7,349 nt of DNA from DALYLB01 sp046154695 (lineage in GTDB: Bacteria; Acidobacteriota; Blastocatellia; RBC074). The notes under the pieces were generated by a model. That model had not been told where the DNA came from. It saw only the letters and a list, made by a program, of their open reading frames with translations, and searched no databases. A program made the translations under genes and the position numbers. Positions 1 through 7,349 of this stretch are shown here, piece by piece. The stretch covers positions 1 through 7,349 of the forward strand of contig JBJXFI010000408.1 of assembly GCA_046154695.1 (NCBI GenBank), read 5' to 3'. Position 1 is the stretch's first letter. Every line of letters starts with the position of its first letter.

Positions 1-3000
1 GAGATCGAGGCGGCGCTGTATACCCGCGAGGAATTTTTCGGCGCGCAGGCGATCGTGCCCCGCCCGACGGCGGAGGCGCGTACGCGCCTTGCTGAGTTGG
101 AGGCGCGATACGCGGGCGATGCCGGGATTACCCTGAAGCTCGCGGAGACGGAGGAGCGGCTCGGCCATCAGGATCTGGCGGAGGCGAGGTTTCTGCGATA
201 TGTCGAGATTGAGAAGCAGGGCGTCGCGGCGCTCGGGCGGCTCGCCGGGTTCTATCAGCGGCGCGCGCGGTTCGCGGATGAGGTGGCCGTGCGCGAGCGG
301 ATGATCGCGGCCGCGCCGCGCGAGGAGCGGGCGCCGATCCTCCGCGAGCTGATCGCGATGGCCGAGCGCCATCAATTGGAGAAATATCGCCGGCCCGATT
401 TCTTCCACCGGTTGATCGACTCCGACCCGGCGGCCTTCGAGGTCGTCCGGCAGTTCATCGAGCATCAAGCCGAGATCGGCGAGCGCGCGGGCGCGCTCGA
501 AGCCGTTCGCCGGTATCGCGGCGCGTTCCCCGCCGAGCGCGACTACTTTCTCGATCAGGAGGTTGCCCTGCTGGAAAAGCTCGGCCGGGCAGGCGAGGCC
601 GAGAAGATTTACCGCGCGGCCTTCGATCCCTTCTGGCCGAGGGAGCGCGCGGACCGGTTCTATCAATTCCTGTACGACAACGATCGTATGCGGGCGTATG
701 GCCGCGAATTGAGGGAGGCCGCGCGCCGCGATCCCGCCGACTTCGACGCGGCGGTCCGGCTCTTTCATTACCTTCACCACGACTATGAATACAACGACGC
801 CTCGTCGGCGGCGGTCTTTTCGCGGCTGGAGAAGGCGCGCGCGCGGCGCGGCGCCGGGTGGACGGCGAATGAGCTGGCGACGATCGCGCAGTTGTTGATC
901 GATGACGGCAATCCGGAGCAGGCGTCCCGGTTCCTTTACACATTGCACAATCAGGGCGGGCTGGAGGCGGGCAGCGCCGAGCGCGGGCGCGTGCTTTACG
1001 CGCTCTTCACGATGCTGATCAACGCCGGAGAGAGCCGGACGCCGCTGACGGCGGGCGAGCTGCGATTTTACGCGGATGTGGCGAAGGCGGACCCGCATCC
1101 CGGGATGCTCGGCGGCATTCTGTCGCTGGCGCTGGCCGACGCCAATCCGCGCGGCGAGTTCGCGCAAGAGGAGAGGATCGCCGTCGCGCATTTCAACCGG
1201 GCGGCGGCCTGGCGGCTGTTCACGGTCTACAAGCAGGAGAACCCGACATCCCCGCGAATGGCGGAGATGTATCTCGACCTGATCCGGTTCCATTCGACGG
1301 CGGGTGAGCCGGGCGTCGCCGCGGAGCTGCTGGCCGAGTTCGATCGGCGGTACGCCGACGCGCCGCAATTCGCCGAGGTCGCGATGTCCCTCGCCGATTG
1401 TTATCTGCATCTGGGGAAGCACGAGCAGGAGCGGGCCGTTTATCAGCAGATCATGGATGCCGCGGGCCGGCGGAAACGGCCCGGGACGATGCTCACTCCC
1501 GGCGGAAGCGGGGCGGAGCTGACGGGCGTCCACTCCACGATCATCTCCCATCCGATGGCGGAGGGCGGGGACGGCGCGGTTTCGCCGCCGAGGATCGTCG
1601 CGCCCCCGGTCCGCGACCGGGCGCAAGGCCCGGCGATCGACCTGACCTATCTCAACGCGCTCAACCGGCTTGTGGCCTCGCTGGCCCGCGAACGCCGGAC
1701 GGCCGACATCCTGGCGCTCTATTCGCGCGAGATCGGGAAATACCCTGACGAAGAGGGACTGTACGAGCAGCGGCTGCAATGGCTCGGGCAGACCAATCTG
1801 GTCGAAGAGCAGTTGCGCGCCTATCAGGACGCGATCCGGCGGTTTCCCTCGAACGTGTGGACCGACCGGCTGGCCCGCTGGTACCTCAGGCAGGGGAGGA
1901 AGCAGGAGTTCGAGCAATACGCGCGCGAAGTGATCGAGCGGCTCGATGACGCCCATGCCGAGGCGTTCATCCGGTCATTCGCCGATCAGGGAGCGTCCGC
2001 GACGGCGACGGCGTTCGAGGCGAATCTCTACCGGAGCCTGCACCTCGCCGCGCTCCGGCGATTCCCGCACAACCTGGGCTTCGTCGATGGATTGCTGAAA
2101 TTCCATGCGAATCATAAGCAGTGGGAGGCGTGGCGGAGTTTGATGGCGGAGTACTATTTCGAATCGAGGCCGGTTCGCGAGCAATATCTGCTGCAACTGG
2201 CCTCCGAGGGGCGGCTGCTGGAGCAGGCCGAGGTCGCGCGCGGCAGGGATTCGATGTCGTACAGGCTCTTTCGCGCCGACGCCGCGATCCGGCTCGCGAA
2301 TTTCGAGGAGGCCGTGAATGACTATCGCGAGCTGAACCGGCTCTATCCGAACTGCCCCGACTTCGCCGACCGGCTGGTCTCGCTCACGCGATCGTTCGGT
2401 CAGAAGGATCGCGCCGCGCTCGAAGAGGCGGCGGCCGTGCAGCAGGCGATGGCCGATCAGCATCCTTCCATCGAGTCGTATCGCATCGTCGCGGGCGAGC
2501 TGCAGGCCGAACTCGGCGATTACCGGCGCGCCGGCGCGCAGTGGGAGCGGATCCTCAGGCTCGGCGTGGGCGACAAGGAGGTTTATCTGAACGCCGCGAC
2601 CGTCTACTGGGACTATTTTCAGTATGACGACGCGCTGCGCGTGATACGGGCGCTCCGGCAGCGGAAGCGGGACGAATCCCTGTATGCGTTCCAGGCCGCG
2701 GCCCTTCTCGAATCGAAGCATCGGATGGGGGATGCGGTGGCCGAATATGTCAAAGATCTGGATGAGAACGCCGAGAGCCATGCGCGCGCGAAGCGCCGGC
2801 TGGCGGCGCTTCACGCGCGCAAAGGCTATCCGGCGTTGATCGGCGCGGCGTTCCGGCGCGAGATGGGCAGGGCGCGCGATCGGGAATCGCTGGCGCTGGG
2901 CTATGCGGGTTTTCTGGAGGAGGTCGATCGGTGGGACGACGCGGCCGCGCTCTTGAAGAGCGAGGCGGCGCGCAGCCGCGCGCAGTCGTTTCTGGATGAG

Positions 3001-6000
3001 GCGCGCGATCGTTTCCGTTCGCGGAAGGATGACGCGGGCGAGGAGCTCGCGCTTCGCCGGCTGACCGAGGCCGCGCGCACGGCGCGGTTCTCGATCTCCT
3101 ATCGGCTGCAACTGGCCGAGCACGCCGCGAAGCAGGGCCGCCGCGACGAGGCGGCGCGCGTCATCGCGGCGCTCGTCGATCGCTTCCCGACCAATTACGG
3201 CGTGCTGAGCGAGGCGGCCGATTTTCAGTGGCGGCTGGGGCGGCGCGAAGCCGCCATCAGGCTGCTATCGACCGCCGCGCGCCGCAGCCGCGGCCGGTTC
3301 CATTACATCTTCGCGCGCAAGACGGCATCCCGGCGGATCGAGCGCGGGCAATGGCGGCCGGCCGAGAGCCTGTTGACGGCGCTGCACAGAGAGGACCCGC
3401 GAAATCTGGATGTTTTCGGCGAGCTGTCGCGCGTTTACGTGCGCACCTCGCAGCCCGCCGCGCTGCGCGAACGGTACCGCGAGACGATCCGCGCCATCCG
3501 GGCGCAGGACCTGGACCGCGCTGAGATCAACGATCAGGTCGGGCGGCTGCGCGCCCGGGTGATCGAATCCTTCACGCAGTTGAGGGATTACAGCTCGGCG
3601 ATCGAACAGTACATCGAGATCATCAATCGCGATCCGGATGAGCGGGAGAATCTGGACGCCGCGATCAAATACGCCAGGCGGTACGGCGGCGCCGAGACGC
3701 TGCTCGGATATTACGCCAGGGCCTCGGAGCAGGCCTGGAAGGACTATCGGTGGAACGTCGTGCTGGCGCGCATTCACGAGGCGCGCGGCGACTGGGCGTC
3801 GGCGGCGCGGGAGCTGCGCAAGGCGATCGACAATCAGCCCGAGATGGTCGAGCTGCAGTCGATGCTGGCGGGGATTCACCTGCAGGCAAAGGAGCACGAC
3901 GCCGCGGCGAAGGCGCTGCGGCGGGCGCTGGAGCTGACGAACGACGATCCCGTGTACCTCAGACGTCTGGCCGAGGTCTATGAAAAGGCGGGCCGCCGCC
4001 GCGAGGCCGAGGCCGCGCGCGCGCGGATGCCGGTCGAGCGGCCGCGCGCGAAATCGCCGGGCGAGCTTTTCGCGGAGGCCGATGGCGCGCGGCGCGCGGA
4101 GCGGTCGCGGGCGATCGCGGTCTATCGAAAAGCCTTCGATCAGTTCGCGGAGGATGTCTACAAACACGAGCTTCGCGACTATGAATTGATCGGGTATGTC
4201 GAAACGCTGCGCGGCGAGGAGCCGCTCGGCCGGATTTTCAGCCGGCTGTGGGAGCTGCGCGAGCGGATCCGCCGCGACGCCGAAAGCCGGGACAACCTGC
4301 TCGCGGGCAGGGCGAGAACGCTGCTCGAGACGTTCGATCGCGCGATGCCGGAGGCGGTCGGGCGCGTGGCCGCTGAATTCGCCACGGGCGATGAGCTGGC
4401 GGCGATCGAGCGCGAGGCGCGCGCGCGGGTGAGCGATGCGAAGGGGAAGGCGAGCGGCGACGCGGCGCTCGCGGCGCTCTTCAACCTTTGCCGGCGGGCG
4501 CGGCTCGGCGCGCTCTCGGAGGAGATTCTGGTCGCGCGGCGCGACGCGGCGATCGGCCTCCCCGATCCGGCGATCGCGCGATCGCGAACGATGACGCTTC
4601 TCAACTTTCATTCCGAGCGAGGCGATTACGCGCGGGCCATCGAGGCGCTGCGGCGGGAATCGGCGCGGGATCAGGCGAAGGATCGCGTCAACCATCGGCC
4701 GATGATCGCCGAGTACGCCCGGCTGATCGGCGATCGCGAGACGGAGCTGGGCGCGCTGCGCGAGGAGTATGCCGCGCGCGGCAAAGCGGCGGGGGCCGAC
4801 CCGCTGATCGAGCGGTATTTTGAGCTTCTGCTCGAAGGCGGCGACGCCGGCCGCGCCGAATTGCGGCAGCGGATCGCCGGGAACGATCCGTTCCGGTTCC
4901 AGTTGATCGCCCTGCTCGTGCGCCGGAACGAGATCGCGCTGGCGCGCGAGGCGCTCGATCGCGCGCCGCTTTCCGCCGCGTGGAAGGCTTCGCGGCAGGC
5001 CGAATTGAGCCTCTTGTTGAAAGACGGCGGGCGGGAGAGCGGCGCCTGGTTCGCCAGCGCGCTTCAGCCCCGAACGATCGGCGAGATGATCGCGCCGGGG
5101 GCCGCTTCGACGCAGGCGCTGGAGAGAGACGCCTGGTTCGCGCTGGCGGAGAGTTACGGCCGGTGGCTGGCGGCGGTCGCGAAAGACACGCCCGCGGCGA
5201 AGGCGATGAGCGCGCGGTTCCTGCCCGCGATGATCGAGAATCGGCCGAAGGACGCGGGCGCGCAGGCGCGGCTGGCGGGATGGCACGCCGCGCAGGGAGA
5301 GCACGAGCGCGCGCTGGAGCATCTCTCCCTCGCGCTCGAAATGCGACCGGGGGACAAGGCGCTCATCGCCGATCTCGGCGAGGCGCATTTCAACCTCGGG
5401 CGCCGGGCATTGGCCTTCGAGCAGTGGGCCCGGATCATCGAGGGCGATAAGACCACGTTCGATGACGCCGCGCTCTATCTGCGGGCGCTTTCGCGCCACG
5501 GACTCGCCGCGGAAGCGCGCGCCGCGCTCAAACCCATCCTCGTCCGCCGGCTCAATGAAGACGAGTTCGATACGGCGCGGCCGCTGATTCTCGCGCTCGC
5601 CCGCTCGTTCGGCAAAGCGGGCGGGGAGGAGGAAGCGCCGTTGTCCGAGAGCGAGGAGGCCGCGCGGGCCGCGTTCCTGCGCGATCTTTGCGCCGCGGTT
5701 CCCGGCAACACCCCGCTGCCGGAGATGATCCTGCGCGAGCATCTGGTGAAGCGCGAGGCCCGGGCGCCGTTTTACGAGATGCTCATCTCGCGGACCGAGG
5801 GAGTTTCGCGCTATTCCCACGATTACGATTTCGCCGAGCAGCTTCGCGAGCACAGCGCCTGGACCGCCGAAGAGGTCGAGGAGAAGATCGATCACCGGCG
5901 CGATGAGGCTTCCCCCGAGCCGGAGAGCGCGCGCCTGCCGTGGCAGCGGGAGTATCTGGATTACCTGCTGGCGCGGCGCGCGGACGCGGAGGCGCGCGGG

Positions 6001-7349
6001 CTGATCGCGTCGATCGAGCGGGAGCTGAAAGGCCGTTACCCGCGCCCGAGCTGGCTGCGTCTTGCGGCGCTCCGATGCGAGGTTCGGGCCGGACGCGTTC
6101 CGCAGGCGATGGCCGGACTCCGCCGATTCGCGCGCATCGAACCCGGTCTCCGTATCGAGGCTGTCGCGCCTCCCCGCCCGGAGCGGTTGAGCGAGGCGGC
6201 GGCGATGCTGCGCGCCGAGCGGCGTTCGGCGGAGGCCGACGATCTGCTGCGCGCCGCGCACGAACGAGTGCTCGCGATGGAGCAGCTGCAGGCCGGGCCC
6301 TTCGTCTCGCTGGCGCGGCTGGCGTTCGAGAAGGGCGAGGCCGATCGCGGCCTGAAACTGCTTCGAATCATGATCGCGCTCGGCGGCGCGGAGACGCGCG
6401 AGATGGCGGCGGCCGAACTTGCCGCGCTCGACTGGGTGAAGGCGCGCGCCGTCAACGCGGAGTGGGTCGAGGCGCCGCCGCCGGCCAATGGGATTCAGGA
6501 GCCGGAGGCGCTGCGGCTGTCCGCGGAGCTCGCCGCCGAGTTCGGGCGCTTTGCGCCCGCAATCGAGTGGCGCGAGCGACTGCGGTCCGTCTCGCCCGGC
6601 GACCTGTTGAACGGCATCGAACTGGCGCGGCTTCGCGCCGCCGCGGGCGCGAGCGAACAGGCCCTGGCCGCGCTGGCCGAGACGATCGCCGATCCGCGGA
6701 TCGATCGCCGATCGCGCTGGACCGCAATCTGGATGGCGGCCGAGGTCGCGGGCGCGAACGAGCCCCTTTGGCGATCGCTCGACGTGCGCGTGAAGGCGGC
6801 GGCGAGGGATCCGGAGGCGCTCTCGGCCGTCGCCGCGCTCTCCGCGTTCCAACGCGGTGAGGTCGATGCCGCGCTGAACGCGGCCGCCGATGCCGCGCGG
6901 CGCATCCCCTCGGCCGAGATCGGCTTCGTGTCGGCGGTTCTGCGGGCGAAGGCAGGGCGGCGTCACGAGGCGCTCGCCGTCCTGCTCGATTCCCGCATTG
7001 ACCCCGGCGACGCATCGCTCATTCAACCCTTCGCCGCGACCGAGGATGAGGCCCGCTGGCTTCTCGTGCGGCTGTACGCCGCAACCGGCGCGCCGCGCGC
7101 CGCACTCAAACTGGCCGCCGTCGATGAGCGGCTCAAGGGGAGCGCCGCCGATCCCTCGGCGGATGCCGATTTCGTGGAGCCGCCGCCGCGCTCGCCCCGA
7201 TTCCAGTCGCTGCCCGCGCGCGCGGGCGAGCGGCAGCTACAGTCGCGCCTCGAATTGCTCGCGCTGCTCTCCCTCGCCGCCGAGCAGACCGGGGATCTCG
7301 ATCGCGCCATCGATTTCGAGCGCGCGCGGCACGCCGTGCGGCGCGACTC
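1..7349 (+). CDS. Giant tetratricopeptide-repeat (TPR) protein, internal fragment, open at both ends
   Basis: Frame +1 reads through all 2,449 complete codons without a stop, and third positions are mostly G or C throughout, including in the non-repeat linkers. The translation is almost entirely amphipathic helix pairs. Many match the TPR pattern: small or aromatic residues and LG/G in helix A, an Ala-rich helix B, and a closing Pro after F, Y, D or R. TPR solenoids generally bind other proteins or peptides, so a scaffold or assembly role is inferred; partner and process are unknown. I see no P-loop, catalytic motif or hydrophobic run long enough to span a membrane. Only five cysteines occur (residues 467, 785, 1497, 1897, 2026). 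The first codons already encode protein, so Met101 and Met120 are not credible starts. At 2,449 residues or more it is much longer than most bacterial TPR proteins. A signal peptide, CHAT or other terminal domain could lie outside. The TPR call is secure; the function is not. Confidence 0.9.
64..639 (+). repeat. N-proximal TPR-like helical repeats (residues ~22-213)
   Basis: Helix pairs of TPR length occupy about residues 39-72, 73-106, 143-177 and 178-211. The clearest unit is near 185-210, where ALLEKLGRAGEAEKIYRAAF has the helix A Leu-Gly and the helix B Ala/Tyr pattern; the preceding unit closes with Phe-Pro at 176-177. Residues 107-142 are helical but fit the consensus poorly. The motif FDPFWP follows at about 208-213 and may mark a conserved turn. 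The assignment is by eye, so unit borders may be off by several residues. Confidence 0.7.
640..1242 (+). other. Aromatic-rich diverged helical region (residues ~214-414)
   Basis: This part of the giant protein is predicted helical but mostly lacks a clean TPR signature. It is rich in Tyr, Phe and His, for example around residues 217-233 and 254-264 (LFHYLHHDYEY). A likely repeat unit sits near 288-318, where TIAQLLIDDGNPEQASRFLY resembles a TPR helix pair. It probably continues the solenoid as degenerate repeats. A non-TPR helical domain is the alternative, and the sequence alone does not decide. Confidence 0.5.
1243..1470 (+). repeat. Pair of TPR units ahead of the long linker (residues ~415-490)
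   Basis: Two consecutive TPR-like units lie at about residues 418-454 and 456-490. The first contains GEPGVAAELLAEFDRRYADAP. The second contains SLADCYLHLGKHEQERAVYQ, with the helix A Leu-Gly and a Tyr in helix B. Cys467, one of only five cysteines in the window, is in the second unit. The array stops abruptly after residue 490 at a Gly/Pro-rich segment, so this looks like the end of a first solenoid module. Confidence 0.7.
1459..1635 (+). other. Gly/Pro/Ser-rich interdomain linker (residues ~487-545)
   Basis: About 60 residues interrupt the helical repeats. They begin with a basic patch (GRRKRPGT), continue through Gly/Ser/Thr-rich sequence (TPGGSGAELTG) and an HSTIISHPM stretch, and end with SPPRIVAPPVRDR. 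Low helix propensity and many Pro and Gly suggest a flexible or disordered tether. Third codon positions remain mostly G/C in this frame (about 18-19 of 20 in the two central 60-base lines), and the +2 frame meets an early stop, so this is true coding sequence and not a pair of compensating frameshifts. Confidence 0.7.
1690..1965 (+). repeat. TPR repeats after the long linker (residues ~564-655)
   Basis: The solenoid resumes with units closing in Tyr-Pro (581-582) and Phe-Pro (615-616). These two prolines are exactly 34 residues apart, the canonical TPR period. The next unit, about 621-654, contains LARWYLRQGRKQEFEQYARE. Helix A and B lengths fit TPR well. Confidence 0.75.
1966..2262 (+). other. 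Aromatic-rich helical segment, diverged TPR or HAT-like (residues ~656-754)
   Basis: The helices here carry clustered aromatics (Phe672, Tyr677, Phe688, Trp708, Trp711, and Tyr-Tyr-Phe at 718-720). A Phe-Pro at 688-689 could close a repeat. The pattern of Trp and Tyr spaced within helix pairs recalls half-a-TPR (HAT) repeats of RNA-processing proteins. I regard that as a resemblance of a degenerate TPR, not a HAT assignment. Confidence 0.45.
2263..2778 (+). repeat. Extended TPR block (residues ~755-926)
   Basis: About five units run in series. The first has IRLANFEEAVNDYRELNRLY and closes at Pro783. Later units start near 827, 859 and 893, with GDYRRAGAQWERILRLGVGD, WDYFQYDDALRVIRAL and HRMGDAVAEYVKDL. 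The last three repeat at 33-34 residues. Cys785 falls in the turn after the first unit. This is one of the two or three best TPR stretches in the window. Confidence 0.8.
2779..3096 (+). other. Diverged helical segment (residues ~927-1032)
   Basis: The sequence is charged and helical, rich in Arg, Ala and Glu, between two good TPR blocks. A possible unit covers about 963-990 (LGYAGFLEEVDRWDDAAALL). The rest, including the highly charged DEARDRFRSRKDDAGEE near 999-1015, does not match the TPR consensus well and may be a long helix or a degenerate pair. Confidence 0.45.
3097..3480 (+). repeat. TPR block (residues ~1033-1160)
   Basis: Units lie at about residues 1033-1066 (AKQGRRDEAARVIAALVDRFP), 1067-1100 (DFQWRLGRREAAIRLLSTA) and 1101-1135 (RGQWRPAESLLTALHREDP), with a weaker fourth to about 1160. 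Closing prolines at 1063 and 1133 are 70 residues apart, matching two TPR periods. The helix A Gly and helix B Ala positions are well kept. Confidence 0.8.
3541..4026 (+). repeat. Best-conserved TPR block (residues ~1181-1342)
   Basis: This is the clearest TPR array in the window. Units include TQLRDYSSAIEQYIEIINRDP (to Pro1212), ARIHEARGDWASAARELRKA (to Pro1280), LAGIHLQAKEHDAAAKALRR (to Pro1317) and a last half, RLAEVYEKAGRRREAEAARA. Pro1212 and Pro1280 are 68 residues apart, exactly two TPR periods. The block ends in a short basic, proline-containing spacer at 1343-1356 (MPVERPRAKSPGEL). Confidence 0.88.
4069..5247 (+). other. Ala/Arg/Glu-rich helical region with few canonical TPRs (residues ~1357-1749)
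   Basis: About 390 residues of charged helix separate the best TPR block from the next clear one. One plausible unit lies near 1530-1562 (NFHSERGDYARAIEALRRES). Elsewhere the consensus positions are lost, although helix-turn-helix periodicity continues (for example LRRESARDQAKD, and AWKASRQAELSLLLKDG near 1660-1675). Cys1497 is the only cysteine here. No enzyme motif is visible. It is probably degenerate TPR solenoid; a separate helical domain cannot be excluded. Confidence 0.5.
5248..5550 (+). repeat. Canonical TPR block (residues ~1750-1850)
   Basis: Three adjacent units: LAGWHAAQGEHERALEHLSL closing with RPGD at 1782-1785, ADLGEAHFNLGRRALAFEQW ending near EGDKT at 1815-1818, and a weaker LYLRALSRHGLAAEARAALK. 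The first two match the TPR consensus closely, with helix A Gly, helix B Ala and the closing Pro1783. After the block comes an acidic insert (GGEEEAPLSESEEAA, about 1875-1888). Confidence 0.85.
5551..6261 (+). other. Diverged helical region with short acidic and Pro-rich inserts (residues ~1851-2087)
   Basis: The segment contains an acidic insert near 1875-1888, a Tyr/Asp-rich stretch (VSRYSHDYDFAEQL, about 1815 residues after the window start plus 120), and a short Pro/Glu/Ser spacer DEASPEPESARLP at 1968-1980 before PWQREYLDYLLARR. Cys1897 and Cys2026 lie here. Helices predominate but only weak TPR matches are seen, such as LRLAALRCEVRAGRVPQAMA near 2019-2038. It could be an adaptor between two solenoid modules. 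Confidence 0.45.
6262..6708 (+). repeat. Ala-rich TPR-like repeats (residues ~2088-2236)
   Basis: TPR-like pairs occur at about 2100-2135 (LARLAFEKGEADRGLKLLRI), 2169-2201 (LSAELAAEFGRFAPAIEWRE, closing at Pro2199) and 2202-2234 (LARLRAAAGASEQALAALAE, closing at Pro2231). They are much richer in Ala and nearly free of Tyr compared with the N-terminal repeats. A short VEAPPPANG-type turn at about 2156-2164 separates the first from the second. Confidence 0.65.
6709..6903 (+). other. Ala-rich diverged helices (residues ~2237-2301)
   Basis: About 65 residues of Ala-rich amphipathic helix. SAVAALSAFQRGEVDAALNA (about 2273-2292) looks like a TPR helix pair with the Gly and Ala positions retained. 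The remainder, with TAIWMAAEVAGANEPLW near 2241-2257, is a weaker match. It bridges two better repeat blocks and is probably part of the same solenoid. Confidence 0.45.
6904..7140 (+). repeat. TPR-like repeats near the 3' edge (residues ~2302-2380)
   Basis: Two TPR-like units: VSAVLRAKAGRRHEALAVLL at about 2310-2329, and LLVRLYAATGAPRAALKLAA at about 2354-2373. Both keep the helix A Gly/Ala and helix B Ala positions. A short loop (about 2334-2348) separates them. Tyr2359 is the first tyrosine since about residue 2013. Confidence 0.65.
7141..7236 (+). other. Pro/Asp/Ser-rich spacer (residues ~2381-2412)
   Basis: About 32 residues with low helix propensity, including ADPSADADFVEPPPRSPR and a basic tail, sit between two TPR-like units. 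It is probably a flexible loop inserted in or between repeats. The reading frame continues with mostly G/C third positions, so it is coding. Confidence 0.6.
7237..7347 (+). repeat. TPR unit running off the window end (residues ~2413-2449)
   Basis: The final residues include LLALLSLAAEQTGDLDRAID, a good TPR helix pair (helix A Ala, turn Gly-Asp, helix B Arg-Ala-Ile), followed by FERARHAVRRD. The repeat array therefore continues past the window, and the protein's C-terminus is not seen. Confidence 0.75.

Noticed and set aside
301..360. Met101 or Met120 as the true start of the protein
   Set aside because: The frame is open from base 1 and TPR-like helices are already present at residues 39-106, so the start must be upstream of the window.
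1398..1748. Possible frameshift around the 1459-1635 linker, since another frame is open there
   Set aside because: Frame +1 keeps strong G/C third-position bias through the linker and TPR sequence resumes in the same frame, so no frameshift is needed.
1975..3123. Minus-strand ORF of 382 codons as a real gene
   Set aside because: It is in the same mirror register as the 3265-7026 shadow; its stop is the reverse complement of the single sense TCA codon at 1975. The sense strand here encodes clear TPR units.
4570..4585. Two adjacent GCGATCGC octamers, with others at 4111, 4730 and 6771, resembling the cyanobacterial HIP1 palindrome
   Set aside because: They fall in coding sequence, are explained by frequent codon pairs such as gcg-atc-gc and gat-cgc in a GATC-rich gene, and are too few to suggest a HIP1-rich genome.
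6690..6703. 14-base perfect palindrome CGATCCGCGGATCG as an operator or terminator stem
   Set aside because: It lies inside the reading frame and a TPR-like unit, has no loop or T-tract, and palindromes of this size are expected by chance in such GATC/GC-rich sequence.
5940..6860. Plus-strand 306-codon ORF in another frame
   Set aside because: It overlaps the TPR frame completely, and its product is a Gly/Ala/Arg low-complexity chain typical of an out-of-frame reading of GC-rich coding DNA.
3265..7026. Minus-strand ORF of 1,253 codons as a real gene
   Set aside because: It is in exact codon register with the sense TPR gene and is open only because sense TTA, CTA and TCA codons are nearly absent. 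Its translation is Arg/Pro/Leu-rich with no recognisable domain and begins at TTG.

Overview
The window is the interior of a single very large protein-coding gene on the + strand. Read from base 1, frame +1 is open over the whole window: 2,449 complete codons plus two bases, with no in-frame stop and no identifiable start or end. The gene therefore begins upstream and ends downstream. I see no intergenic DNA, RNA gene, promoter, terminator, mobile element or CRISPR array.

The product is a giant alpha-helical repeat protein built mostly of tetratricopeptide (TPR)-like units. Recognisable TPR islands lie at about residues 22-213, 415-490, 564-655, 755-926, 1033-1160, 1181-1342, 1750-1850, 2088-2236, 2302-2380 and 2413-2449. 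Between them is more diverged helical sequence, with a few proline-, glycine- or charge-rich spacers (about 487-545, 1343-1356, 1968-1980 and 2381-2412). I find no nucleotide-binding, kinase, protease, DNA-binding or transmembrane motif. The visible part looks like a pure protein-protein interaction scaffold; any signal peptide, anchor or effector domain would have to lie outside the window.

The DNA is GC-rich with strong G/C bias at third codon positions (about 15-19 of 20 in sampled stretches), and the protein is rich in Ala, Arg, Glu and Leu. This fits a high-GC bacterium that carries giant TPR proteins. An acidobacterial (Solibacter/Bryobacter-like) origin is my best guess, from general impression only and with low confidence; Planctomycetota and Myxococcota are also possible.

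A long minus-strand reading frame (3265-7026, 1,253 codons) and a second one (1975-3123) are shadows of this gene. They lie exactly in codon register with it and are open only because the sense gene almost never uses TTA, CTA or TCA. With one partial gene, nothing can be said about operon partners or regulation.
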